From assembly GCA_963788285.1 (NCBI GenBank), contig CAWBGB010000007.1:434001-498000 (forward strand): a stretch of DNA of 64,000 bases, in the 5' to 3' direction. Of the stretch, positions 8,708 to 16,490 are shown in pieces. Under the pieces are notes generated by a model. The model searched no databases and was not told where the DNA came from. It saw only the letters and a list, made by a program, of their open reading frames with translations. Made by a program: the position numbers and the translations under genes. Each line of letters starts with the position of its first letter. The first letter of the stretch is position 1. Origin of the DNA: Alicyclobacillus_A sp963788285 (GTDB lineage: Bacteria; Bacillota; Bacilli; Alicyclobacillales; Alicyclobacillaceae).

Positions 8708-9124
8708 ATGTCCATTGAGGTCGGCAGCAAATTGTCAGGGAAGGTCACGGGCATCACACATTTCGGAGCGTTTGTGTTGCTGCCGGGAGGTGTCACGGGT
8801 CTTGTGCATATCTCTGAGATATCACACAGTTACGTGAAAGACATTCACGAACACCTCAAAGTCAACGATGAAGTAACAGTCAAAGTCATCAACGTCGATA
8901 AAGACGGAAAGATTGGGCTGTCGATTCGACAGACCATGGAAAACCCAAATCCTCCTACAAGGGGTGGGGACCGTCCGAGTCGCGGTCGGCACGGCGGCGG
9001 AGGATATCAACGCCAGTCGTTTGAAGACAAGTTGTCACGTTTTATGAAGGATAGCGAAGACCGTTTGCAGGCGCTTCGTCGCAGTGAATCCAAGCGCGGC
9101 GGACGCGGCGGTCGGCGTGGATAA
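8708..9124 (+). CDS. yabR: S1-domain RNA-binding protein YabR
   Basis: A single S1 RNA-binding domain occupies residues 1-75 (GSKLSGKVTGITHFGAFVLL, LVHISEIS, KIGLSIRQT). It is followed by a low-complexity Gly/Arg tail (RGGDRPSRGRHGGGGYQ, ending SKRGGRGGRRG) that probably adds nonspecific RNA affinity. The product has 138 residues, close to the B. subtilis general-stress-13-like YabR. The ATG at 8708 has AAGGAGG, 12 bases away. Function is not settled in the family; a ribosome-associated role is inferred. Confidence 0.92.
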   Translation: MSIEVGSKLSGKVTGITHFGAFVLLPGGVTGLVHISEISHSYVKDIHEHLKVNDEVTVKVINVDKDGKIGLSIRQTMENPNPPTRGGDRPSRGRHGGGGYQRQSFEDKLSRFMKDSEDRLQALRRSESKRGGRGGRRG

Positions 9125-9136
9125 TACACAATGGAT

Positions 9137-9160
9137 CCGGGGGCACTCCAGTGCCCCCGG
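9137..9160 (+). terminator. Hairpin after yabR, probable terminator
   Basis: Perfect 10-bp GC-rich stem CCGGGGGCAC/GTGCCCCCGG with loop TCCA, 12 bp after the yabR stop. The following tract (GATGTTTCTCT) is only weakly T-rich, so termination may be partial. Confidence 0.6.
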
Positions 9161-9180
9161 GATGTTTCTCTGTAAAGGAT

Positions 9181-9396
9181 GTGAAGTGGACTGTGGGCAG
9201 TCCGGATGCGTATTACTTGGAGTATGAGTTGTTCGACGGAAGTCGAGTGATTTTGAAATTTGACAATGAGAACGACCGGGATGGCTGCCACATCTCATTG
9301 GACATGTACAAAGTTCAACTTGGCCCTGTGGACATGTCCGTGCTGGAAGGCATCACGAGGAAGTTCGGTGGTCAGTTGGTTACACCGTCTTCATAA
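9181..9396 (+). CDS. Small protein of unknown function
   Basis: I do not recognise this 71-residue product. It is soluble-looking and mixed alpha/beta in composition (SPDAYYLEYELFDGSRVILK, then DNENDRDGCHISLDMYK), with no signal, zinc or membrane motif. The frame is open from 9151, but that GTG lies inside the yabR hairpin. GTG 9181 follows AAAGGA closely and GTG 9193 is another option, so the start is uncertain. Codon use looks like its neighbours. It sits alone between the yabR hairpin and the next promoter. Confidence 0.55.
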   Translation: MKWTVGSPDAYYLEYELFDGSRVILKFDNENDRDGCHISLDMYKVQLGPVDMSVLEGITRKFGGQLVTPSS

Positions 9397-9423
9397 ATTT
9401 CTACATACTCCTGTGGAATTGCT

Positions 9424-9453
9424 TTGACCCAAGAACCGCAGGTAACTTATAAT
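9424..9453 (+). promoter_or_regulatory. SigA-type promoter of the small membrane protein gene
   Basis: TTGACC (9424-9429), 18 bases, TATAAT (9448-9453), 48 bp before the start codon. Confidence 0.75.
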
Positions 9454-9500
9454 TATCATCCTGGATGTATGGGCGATTGATGCGACTCGAGGTGAGCGTC

Positions 9501-9683
9501 GTGGGAGAACAGTACCTTCATCCGTGGTTAGTTGCCATTTTTCTGTTGCTTTTCACGTTGATGTCCATTGTCGGAGTCATTCGACTATTGCGTGAACAGA
9601 ATTTGTTTGGAAGCGTGCTTTTGCTGATGTCCACCCTGGTTTTCGGATACAGCACTTGGATAGCAGCGACGCTGCATGCCTAA
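9501..9683 (+). CDS. Small two-helix membrane protein (DUF2759-like)
   Basis: A product of about 60 residues with two hydrophobic helices (WLVAIFLLLFTLMSIVGVI and a second near 38-56) joined by RLLREQNLFGS. The pattern resembles the short Bacillales DUF2759 family, whose function is unknown. I chose the GTG at 9501 because GAGGTGAG lies just upstream; the frame is open from 9465. A good sigma-A promoter precedes it and a terminator follows. Confidence 0.65.
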   Translation: MGEQYLHPWLVAIFLLLFTLMSIVGVIRLLREQNLFGSVLLLMSTLVFGYSTWIAATLHA

Positions 9684-9706
9684 TCTTCGCTCCAGTGCGT
9701 GGTGTG

Positions 9707-9735
9707 AAAAGGGGCAAGCGTTCTCGGCCCCTTTT
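9707..9735 (+). terminator. Terminator-like hairpin after the small membrane protein gene
   Basis: 9-bp stem AAAAGGGGC/GCCCCTTTT with an 11-base loop; the right arm supplies the T run. Confidence 0.7.
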
Positions 9736-9748
9736 GAGTTACCTCGTC

Positions 9749-9787
9749 AAATAAAGAGGGAGAATCGTCGATTCTCCCTCTTTATTT
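9749..9787. terminator. Bidirectional terminator between convergent genes
   Basis: 17-bp perfect inverted repeat (AAATAAAGAGGGAGAAT and its complement) around the loop CGTCG. A/T-rich ends make it a terminator in both directions. Its right arm contains the stop codon of cmpA on the minus strand. Confidence 0.88.
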
Positions 9788-9895
9788 GCGTGCGGCGGCC
9801 CGGTACCGGAAAAACGCCTGATTCAGCATTTGAATGGATTTTGCGTCTCGATTTTGGAACGCCCTGCGCAGTTGACTGCAAAGCCAATCTGGCAT
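9782..9895 (-). CDS. cmpA: Cortex morphogenetic protein CmpA (37 residues)
   Basis: A mini-gene encoding 37 residues, beginning MPDWLCSQLRRAFQNRD and ending in LLNQ-type text (QMLNQAFFRYRAAARK). The MPxWL...Q..RAF..K/RD...I..LNQ..F.YR pattern is that of CmpA, which in B. subtilis takes part in a quality-control checkpoint on spore envelope assembly. The ATG has AAGGGG 8 bases upstream on the minus strand. An in-frame TTG further upstream would give a longer form but breaks the family length. It follows comEB by 61 bp and stops inside the bidirectional terminator. Assignment is by recalled family pattern, not by search. Confidence 0.72.
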   Translation of the reverse strand: MPDWLCSQLRRAFQNRDAKSIQMLNQAFFRYRAAARK

Positions 9896-9956
9896 TCCAT
9901 CAACCCCTTGCAGAAGGTCCTTTACTTCATCATATGAACGTTCTCCCAATGTGCAC

Positions 9957-10439
9957 CTATTGTTCCTGCGCCCGCAGAAAGGATTTCAGGTTGCTGTGCA
10001 CCTGCTGAACGGGGATGCCGGCCAGAGCAAACAGTTCCTCAGCATACGGGTCCGGTCGATATGGCTTTTCGTAATACACTCGGGCGATTCCAGCCTGAAT
10101 AATGCTTTTTGTACATTGCAGGCAAGGCTGATGTGTCACATAAAGGTCGGCTCCTTCCGTCGCAATTCCGAACCTCGCACACTGCAGGAGCGCATTTTGT
10201 TCCGCATGAATAACCCGGACGCAATGGCCGTCGACGACCTTGCAGCCCACGTCGATACAGTGAACGTCCCCGACGATAGAACCGTTATAACCGCTGGCGA
10301 TGATTCGTTTGTCACGAACAATGACGCACCCTACTGCTAGTCTCGTACAGGTTGAACGCATTGCCATCACGCGACTTTGTGTGGCGAAAAACTCCTCCCA
10401 AGACATTCTTGTCGATTGTTGCGAACCACGCTCAGTCAT
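9957..10439 (-). CDS. comEB: Deoxycytidylate deaminase, ComEB-like
   Basis: A zinc-dependent dCMP/cytidine deaminase-family enzyme that converts dCMP to dUMP for thymidylate supply. In B. subtilis the homologue lies in the late-competence comE operon; here it stands alone. 160 residues. Zinc site: HAEQNALLQCA (His, catalytic Glu) and PCLQC about 30 residues later. The frame reaches an ATG at 10493, but that codon overlaps a TATAAT box on the same strand. I therefore use the ATG at 10439, which has GAGG 6 bases before it. Transcribed divergently from spoIIE. Confidence 0.93.
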   Translation of the reverse strand: MTERGSQQSTRMSWEEFFATQSRVMAMRSTCTRLAVGCVIVRDKRIIASGYNGSIVGDVHCIDVGCKVVDGHCVRVIHAEQNALLQCARFGIATEGADLYVTHQPCLQCTKSIIQAGIARVYYEKPYRPDPYAEELFALAGIPVQQVHSNLKSFLRAQEQ

Positions 10440-10491
10440 GGTATTCCTCGCCTCTTTCGGCAGTTTCAAACTGCATCTTGTGTCTCCTGAC

Positions 10492-10520
10492 ATTATAAAG
10501 AATTCGAAGAACTGTATCGA
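10492..10520 (-). promoter_or_regulatory. Possible SigA-type promoter of comEB (minus strand)
   Basis: On the minus strand TCGATA (10520-10515), 17 bases, TATAAT (10497-10492). This places the start of transcription about 45 bp before the chosen comEB ATG. Confidence 0.45.
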
Positions 10521-10534
10521 GTCGTCTGGGATCC

Positions 10535-10560
10535 TGTCGACCCGTACGGTTTCTGTCGGA
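10535..10560 (+). promoter_or_regulatory. Two tandem Spo0A-box-like sites upstream of spoIIE
   Basis: TGTCGAC (10535-10541) and TGTCGGA (10554-10560) each match the 0A box TGTCGAA at 6 of 7 positions. They are 19 bp apart on the same strand and sit 27-52 bp before the -35 box. Confidence 0.6.
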
Positions 10561-10586
10561 ATATTTCTCGTCTTCTCTGACTCGGT

Positions 10587-10619
10587 TTGACAAACTTATC
10601 GCGCACCCCTCCGTATAAT
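10587..10619 (+). promoter_or_regulatory. spoIIE promoter with a 21-bp spacer
   Basis: Consensus TTGACA (10587-10592) and consensus TATAAT (10614-10619) are separated by 21 bases. That is too long for ordinary sigma-A use, but it is what is described for the Spo0A-dependent B. subtilis spoIIE promoter. Confidence 0.75.
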
Positions 10620-10647
10620 GTCCATACACATGAAGGAGGGGTAACGC

Positions 10648-13104
10648 ATGGCATACTCTTTCGCCCAAAACGGTGGTGACACGCAAACCTCATTGTTGCA
10701 AAAGCAGAGCGCAAGAATGAGAACGCACGTACTCAGGTGGGCTCGAACGGCGTTGTTGTTGGCCATGGCAGTTTTGCTCGGACACGCCAGTATTGAGCAC
10801 GTGATCTCCCCGTTTGCTTTGGCGTACTACGTGGTTCTCACGGAATTGATTGGAACCAAGCGCAGTTGGCCGGCGTATGCCACTCTAGCAGGCGCGTATT
10901 GGCAGGGCGGGATAGGCGCGATCGCGGTATTGGCCGCGGAAATGCTTCTTTACAGACTCTTACGCAAGGTGGTATTTGTTCGAAAAACGCCAGATTTGCA
11001 CTGGGTACCGTTCATCGCCGGACTCGTCGATACTGTAGGGCGATTGGGCTCCGTAGGCACTGTATGGACCCGCTATGACATATTGCTCTCACTGGCCGAA
11101 GGCGCTTTGGTGATCTTGCTGTCTCTGATATTTATTCAGTGCCTTCCGCTGTTTGCCGGTACGCCGCAGACTCGCAAACTGAAACATGAACAAGTGGTCA
11201 GTTTGACGATTCTGCTTGGTTCCATTATCACCGGGTTGGCGGGTCTCGACGTGCAAGGCGTTGCACCGCTGCAGGTTGGCGTGGACTGGCTCGTTCTTGC
11301 GATGGCCGCGGCTGGCGGAGCCGGGATGGGGGCGACCGTGGCGATTGTCGTCGGCGTGCTGGCAATGATGAATCACGCGCAGTCCATGTCTGCCGTCGCT
11401 GTGCTCGCGTTTGCCGGTCTGTTGGCTGGCGTCCTCAAAGATGCCCGAAGAACGTGGTCCGGCCTGGCGTTCGCGTTGAGCCTCGGTCTTTTGACGGTTG
11501 CCACGAATACGGACTGGACTTCGACCACCAGCACCATCGTAGCGGCGGCTGTGGCAATCGGACTGTTTTGGTTGACGCCGAGCAGTATAATTCGTGAATT
11601 GGCGACCTATGTTCCAGGAACCGTTGAACATACTCAAACTGAACAGGAACGCGCGCGTCGCATTCGTGAACTGTTATCAGAGAAAATCTACGATATGAGT
11701 GCTGTCTTCGAAGAACTGTCTACCACGTTTGCGGACACGAACGACAACGCGGTTGTGTCTGCTCAACAACTGTTGGACCACACGGTGGGAAGTGCGGCGA
11801 AGGCCGTCTGCAACGGTTGTCCTTTGCGCACCAAGTGTTGGGATAAGGAAGGTTATGCAACGTATCAGGCGATTGTACACACAGTTGAAAAATTGGAATC
11901 ATCTGATAGCTTGCACGCTCAGCCCACTGCAGATCTAAAGCAACGCTGCGTCCGCATTGACTCCATGATGGGCGTGCTCCGTCACAATTTGGAGATGACC
12001 GACAGAGACGCGAAGTGGATTGATAAACTTAGGGAGCAACGGTCGCTGGTGTCCGCTCAACTGTCCGGTGTTGCCTACGTCATACGTGATGTTGTCAGCG
12101 AGTTGAACAGGAGTAACGAATCTTCGATGTCAGGTGAAGAGCAGATTTTGGGGGCGCTCGAACAACTGGGCCTGTTTGTAGACCATGTTCACATCGTCAG
12201 TCTCGAACCAGGTAAGGTCGAAATCGAGGTCAGCCAACCTTCTGCGGGTGCGTACGAAAATTCTGTGCGCATGATTGCACCGCTGCTCTCGGGGGTGGTT
12301 GGCGAGAACATTACGCTCAGTAAAGTGTCTGGCGACGAAGGCGGGCCATGTACCAGCGTTTTCACCTCCGCCCGACTATTCAACGTGGATACGGCAGTCG
12401 CCACGGTGGCGAGAGATGGGCGAACGGTCTCTGGAGACACGTACGCTTCTGTAGACTTGGGCAACGGTCGCTACGCGGTCGCGGTCAGCGACGGCATGGG
12501 GAACGGAGAACGGGCGCGGCGCGAGTCAAAGGCCGCTATCGAGCTATTGAAAAAGTTGTTGAAAGCAGGTTTTGACGAGCAGCTCGCTATCAAGACTGTA
12601 AACTCCACGCTCCTTTTGCGGTCGCGGGACGAAATGTTCACCACCCTAGACATGGCGTTGATAGACCTGTATTCGGCTCGTTCAGAGTTTTTGAAGATTG
12701 GGTCGGCGCCGAGTTTTGTGAAGCGTGGCAATGAGGTGTTTGCCATTACCGGTGACAACGTGCCCATTGGAATTTTACAGGACATTGAAGTTCAGACCAT
12801 TGATCAACAACTGTACGACGGCGACATTCTCATTCTCGTCTCGGACGGTATTTACGACGCGCCGCAGAACGTTTACGACAAAGAGGATTGGTTGAAGCGG
12901 CAGATTGAGCGGCTGGAAACGGCCGATCCGCAGGAAATTGCAGACACGCTCGTCGAGTCGGCCGTCCGCATGAACCACGGCGAGATTCACGACGACATGA
13001 CGGTACTCGTTGCCACCATCACCAACTACCAGCCCGAATGGGCATCCATCAAGCTACCCGGCCTTACGGGGCTGCGCAAGGAGAAAAGGAAGCAGGGGGC
13101 GTAG
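10648..13104 (+). CDS. spoIIE: Stage II sporulation protein E, PP2C-type phosphatase
   Basis: SpoIIE dephosphorylates SpoIIAA to release sigma-F in the forespore and interacts with FtsZ at the polar septum. 818 residues, the family's usual length. Residues about 30-330 form roughly ten membrane helices (ALLLAMAVLLGHASI onward). A central cytoplasmic region follows, with a Cys motif CNGCPLRTKCW near 390. The C-terminal PP2C domain (from about 590) has VAVSDGMGNGERA, TTLDMALIDL, LVSDGIYDAP and HDDMTVLV with the metal-binding Asp residues in place. ATG 10648 has AAGGAGGGG upstream. Regulation by the 0A boxes and long-spacer promoter upstream. Confidence 0.97.
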   Translation: MAYSFAQNGGDTQTSLLQKQSARMRTHVLRWARTALLLAMAVLLGHASIEHVISPFALAYYVVLTELIGTKRSWPAYATLAGAYWQGGIGAIAVLAAEMLLYRLLRKVVFVRKTPDLHWVPFIAGLVDTVGRLGSVGTVWTRYDILLSLAEGALVILLSLIFIQCLPLFAGTPQTRKLKHEQVVSLTILLGSIITGLAGLDVQGVAPLQVGVDWLVLAMAAAGGAGMGATVAIVVGVLAMMNHAQSMSAVAVLAFAGLLAGVLKDARRTWSGLAFALSLGLLTVATNTDWTSTTSTIVAAAVAIGLFWLTPSSIIRELATYVPGTVEHTQTEQERARRIRELLSEKIYDMSAVFEELSTTFADTNDNAVVSAQQLLDHTVGSAAKAVCNGCPLRTKCWDKEGYATYQAIVHTVEKLESSDSLHAQPTADLKQRCVRIDSMMGVLRHNLEMTDRDAKWIDKLREQRSLVSAQLSGVAYVIRDVVSELNRSNESSMSGEEQILGALEQLGLFVDHVHIVSLEPGKVEIEVSQPSAGAYENSVRMIAPLLSGVVGENITLSKVSGDEGGPCTSVFTSARLFNVDTAVATVARDGRTVSGDTYASVDLGNGRYAVAVSDGMGNGERARRESKAAIELLKKLLKAGFDEQLAIKTVNSTLLLRSRDEMFTTLDMALIDLYSARSEFLKIGSAPSFVKRGNEVFAITGDNVPIGILQDIEVQTIDQQLYDGDILILVSDGIYDAPQNVYDKEDWLKRQIERLETADPQEIADTLVESAVRMNHGEIHDDMTVLVATITNYQPEWASIKLPGLTGLRKEKRKQGA

Positions 13105-13178
13105 CCTCGCCGAGGACTGGAATGACTCCTGACAAAACCGTCCATACTGGCTACTAACCAGGTACGGAGGTGAAAGAG

Positions 13179-13913
13179 TTGGGAGATGTGAAAGGAACTC
13201 TTCGACAGATATTGGTGGTCACCGACGGCTGTTCAAACGTCGGGGACGATCCCGTCGTGGCCGCTGCCAACGCCCGCAAACAAGGCATGGTGGTGAACGT
13301 CATCGGGATTGTCGACAAAGGTGAGGTTGGGCAGCACGGCAAGATGGAAGCGCTGTCGATTGCGGACGCTGGTGGTGGCATGTGTAGACTTGTACAACCT
13401 GTAGAACTCTCTGCAACGGTGCAAATGATGACACATCAGACCATGCAATTGACCCTGCAGCAGGTCGTGAACCAGGAGTTGCTGGAAGTGATGGGGAAAT
13501 CCACGGAGGACTTGCCTCCGACGGAGCGTTCCAAGGTGATGCAAGTGGTGGACAAGCTGGAGGAGGAAGTGCGTCTGGAAGTCGTCGTCGCAGTCGACAC
13601 CAGTGCCAGCATGCGGGACAAGATTCCCACAGTGCGTGAAGCCATCCGCGATTTGTCACTGTCGCTGCAGGCTCGCCAAGGAGATTCGCGGGTGGCCGTG
13701 ATCACGTTTCCGGGTCAGGGAGACGCCATGGTGGAAACCGTTCAGCCGTTTCAATCTGAGGTGGATATGGCGAAACTGGATGACATCCTCGTGGCCCGTG
13801 GTGGGACCCCGACCGGACCTGCAATTGACCACGCCAGAGCCCTGTTTCAGCAATTGCGCGAGGTTGACGATTTTCCGGCAAGCCGTTGGACGGGAGATAC
13901 ACAGTCGCGGTAA
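13179..13913 (+). CDS. yabS: YabS-like protein with vWA (MIDAS) domain
   Basis: A 244-residue homologue of B. subtilis YabS, function unknown, always next to the kinase gene yabT in that lineage. The N-terminal part is vWA-like (ILVVTDGCSNVGDDPV, VVNVIGIV). The C-terminal part carries a clear metal-ion-dependent adhesion site, VDTSASM near residue 140, with GTPTGPAI later. I chose the TTG at 13179 because GGAGG lies 8 bases upstream; GTG 13170 overlaps it. Stop TAA is directly followed by the yabT start region. Confidence 0.9.
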   Translation: MGDVKGTLRQILVVTDGCSNVGDDPVVAAANARKQGMVVNVIGIVDKGEVGQHGKMEALSIADAGGGMCRLVQPVELSATVQMMTHQTMQLTLQQVVNQELLEVMGKSTEDLPPTERSKVMQVVDKLEEEVRLEVVVAVDTSASMRDKIPTVREAIRDLSLSLQARQGDSRVAVITFPGQGDAMVETVQPFQSEVDMAKLDDILVARGGTPTGPAIDHARALFQQLREVDDFPASRWTGDTQSR

Positions 13914-13928
13914 ATGCAGGTGAATGCA

Positions 13929-14900
13929 ATGATGGCGCAAGGGACAAAGGTCATCGGCAAGTGGACCAACACAGTGCTGTACGTTGAACAACACCTAGGC
14001 AGCGGGGCGAACGGACAGGTGTACCTCGTACGGTCGCCATCGGGCAGAGCCGCCATGAAAGTGTGCACAAGGGCCAGCGACATCGCGATGGAGTGGGGAT
14101 TGCTCGAAAAGCTGAGTGCAAGCAGCAGCGTGTTTCCCAAACCCATGTTCATCGATGACTCTGCGCCCGACTTGTACTTTTACGTAATGGAGTGGATTGC
14201 AGGAGAACCATTTCACCAGGCGGCGAAGTATATGTCTCCCACACAGTTTCACGGCGTCGTCGGAGCCTTGCTCGCGGGATTTGCAGAACTGCACGCAACG
14301 GGATACGCATTTTGTGACATGAAACCGGAGAACATCCTTGTCTCGGCAACGACGCCACATTCCATGCGGTTTGTTGACGTGGGTGGCGTTACGCCGTTCG
14401 GTCGCTCTGTACGGCAGTATACCCCGTTCTACGACCGTGGGTTTTGGGGGCTTGGTTCACGCAAGGCGGACTCCTCGTACGACCTGTGCGGCGTCGCATT
14501 GGCCGTTCTTTTTACATCTGTTCGGCCACCGGACGTACTTCTTGGGAAATCACCGGAGCAGCGTAAGGCGTGGTTGTGGCAGGCTCTGCGCAAATTCCCC
14601 TCCGCCTCCTACGTGCCATTGTTACAACGCGTATTGCGTGGAGAGGTGGTGGACCCTGTCCAATTCCAGCGGGAGTGGGACCGCGTAGGCCCAGCTACGG
14701 TGCGCTCCCGCAAAAACGCCAGGCCATCCTCTACAGCATACACATCATCAGGAAGTACTTCGGCGATCACAGGGAAGCACCGGGTGACGCCGTCCCGCAC
14801 TCGACGAGCCGACTGGACAGAGTGGCTGATGTGGACGTCACTCGGGACGGCGGTCATGGTGATGATGACTGCATGGGCCTCATTTCTTGGACTGTTTTAG
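13929..14900 (+). CDS. yabT: Serine/threonine protein kinase YabT, membrane anchored
   Basis: A Hanks-type kinase that in B. subtilis is sporulation-linked, DNA-activated and phosphorylates RecA and AbrB. 323 residues. Glycine loop LGSGANGQVYLV, Lys in AAMKV, catalytic loop FCDMKPEN instead of HRDxKxxN, and DVGG in place of DFG; the last two variants are, as I recall, normal for YabT. A Ser/Thr/Arg-rich linker and one C-terminal membrane helix (WLMWTSLGTAVMVMMTAW) follow. ATG 13929 has AGGTGA upstream; ATG 13914, abutting the yabS stop, is the alternative. Confidence 0.92.
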   Translation: MMAQGTKVIGKWTNTVLYVEQHLGSGANGQVYLVRSPSGRAAMKVCTRASDIAMEWGLLEKLSASSSVFPKPMFIDDSAPDLYFYVMEWIAGEPFHQAAKYMSPTQFHGVVGALLAGFAELHATGYAFCDMKPENILVSATTPHSMRFVDVGGVTPFGRSVRQYTPFYDRGFWGLGSRKADSSYDLCGVALAVLFTSVRPPDVLLGKSPEQRKAWLWQALRKFPSASYVPLLQRVLRGEVVDPVQFQREWDRVGPATVRSRKNARPSSTAYTSSGSTSAITGKHRVTPSRTRRADWTEWLMWTSLGTAVMVMMTAWASFLGLF

Positions 14901-14907
14901 ACGAATG

Positions 14908-14938
14908 ACGGCACGTGCTTGACACGTGCCGTTTTTTT
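14908..14938 (+). terminator. Rho-independent terminator after yabT
   Basis: 10-bp stem ACGGCACGTG/CACGTGCCGT with loop CTTGA, followed by a run of T. Confidence 0.93.
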
Positions 14939-14985
14939 GGCGGCGGGCGCGTGATACAATCTGCGCAGGGACAGGGGGTGAACAG

Positions 14986-16422
14986 GTGTCTCTCACCAAC
15001 GAGATTCAGAACGCCGTATTGAATTGTGTTACAGGTCTCAATTCCACGCGACTGGGGGAGGTTATAACCGATCCACTCTTGGTGGCCGTTTCCGGCGGTG
15101 TCGACAGTATGGCGCTCCTCCATGCGGTCCGAACTGTTGCGCGTCAACGGGGCTGGGATGTTCAGGCTGTTCACGTCAACCACAACTTACGCCCAACCTC
15201 TGCGGAGGACGCCGAGTGGGTGACGCAGGTCTGTGCTTCCTGGCAGATTCCCATCCAGGTGTACAGCGTACATCTCGGGGACATTCCGTACCATAAACGC
15301 AAAGGCACCGAGGCGGACGCTCGTGCCTTGCGGTACGAAGCCATAACCACCGAGGCTCGTCGTATTGGCGCATCCTGCGTTTTGCTTGCCCACCACGCAG
15401 ACGACCAGGTGGAAACAGTGCTTTGGAGGTTGATGCGGGGGACGTCATTGACAGGATTGTCCGGTATGAGACCGTCGGTCAATCGCGCCGGGATTGCCTG
15501 GTTGCGCCCGTTTCTATCCATTCCGAAAGCTCAACTCGCGGCGTACGCCAAAGACAATGGCGTGCCCCATGTCGAAGACGAAAGTAACGCCTCGGATGCC
15601 TACACCCGAAACTTTCTCCGCCATCACGTGATTCCGGATTTGAAGCATTGGCAACCTCGGTTGCCGCAAGTGGTCTCCAATCTGTGCAGGGTGCTTCAGG
15701 ACGAAGACGACTTTCTCGAGGCTGAGGCGAAAAGGGCGTTCACACAGTTGGTTAAGAAAGAGGAGCGGGGGTACAGTATCGATTGTAAGCGGCTTTGCGA
15801 ATTACACCGTTCTTTACAACGCCGCCTGATTAAAATACTATTGTATTGTTTCGCTTCTGGCGAGGATTGGACATTCAATGACGTTGAAGGTATCCTGACC
15901 TTAATTCACGGTCAAAACCCATCTGCGGAATTACACTTATCTGGTACACTTCGTGCACGCCGCGAGTACGACCACCTTGTGGTGGAGACCGTTCCGGCGC
16001 AGGAGCGAACATCTTTCGTCTATCGGTGGCAACCGGATCGCACTCGACATCTGGAACTATCCCTGGCGAATCAGCGCTGGGTGTTTGACAGCACGTGGTT
16101 GTCTAAACTGGAGACGGTTCGCACTGAAAATCGGTATGAATTGTACCTTCCAAAAGTGCAAGACATCATTGTCCGTACCGCGATGCCGGGTGATCGTGTG
16201 AGACCCCTTGGTCTACACGGAAGCAAGAAAGTGCACGATATTTTTGTCGATGCCAAGGTTCCACGCTTGCAGCGGGCGTCTTGGCCCTTGTTTGAAGTGG
16301 ATGGGAACGTCGTCTGGATTCCGGGTTTGGTTCGCAGCGAGCACTGTCTCGTGGTCATCCCGGAACAGGGTGTTTTGCGGATTCGAGCGACACCCCCCAC
16401 GGATTCATATTGGTCATTTTGA
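14986..16422 (+). CDS. tilS: tRNA(Ile)-lysidine synthetase
   Basis: TilS modifies C34 of tRNA-Ile(CAU) to lysidine, using ATP and lysine, so that it reads AUA. 478 residues. PP-loop SGGVDSMALLH near residue 31, then VHVNHNLRP, HHADDQVETVL and the characteristic LIRP-like region (IAWLRPFLSIPKAQL). A C-terminal TilS domain ends the chain. GTG 14986 has AGGGGGTG 5 bases upstream. A TACAAT hexamer at 14955-14960 could be its -10, but no -35 is visible. In B. subtilis tilS and hpt are paired upstream of ftsH, as here. Confidence 0.96.
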   Translation: MSLTNEIQNAVLNCVTGLNSTRLGEVITDPLLVAVSGGVDSMALLHAVRTVARQRGWDVQAVHVNHNLRPTSAEDAEWVTQVCASWQIPIQVYSVHLGDIPYHKRKGTEADARALRYEAITTEARRIGASCVLLAHHADDQVETVLWRLMRGTSLTGLSGMRPSVNRAGIAWLRPFLSIPKAQLAAYAKDNGVPHVEDESNASDAYTRNFLRHHVIPDLKHWQPRLPQVVSNLCRVLQDEDDFLEAEAKRAFTQLVKKEERGYSIDCKRLCELHRSLQRRLIKILLYCFASGEDWTFNDVEGILTLIHGQNPSAELHLSGTLRARREYDHLVVETVPAQERTSFVYRWQPDRTRHLELSLANQRWVFDSTWLSKLETVRTENRYELYLPKVQDIIVRTAMPGDRVRPLGLHGSKKVHDIFVDAKVPRLQRASWPLFEVDGNVVWIPGLVRSEHCLVVIPEQGVLRIRATPPTDSYWSF

Positions 16423-16490
16423 GGGTTTCTTGTACATGTATCCGCGAGGACGACGTATGAATAAGATAAGCATGGCTCAGGGAGGCCCCT

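Noticed and set aside
13929..14900. YabT as an inactive pseudokinase because HRD and DFG are altered
   Set aside because: The FCDxKxEN and DxGG variants are, as recalled, the normal form in YabT kinases, and the catalytic Lys and Asp are kept.
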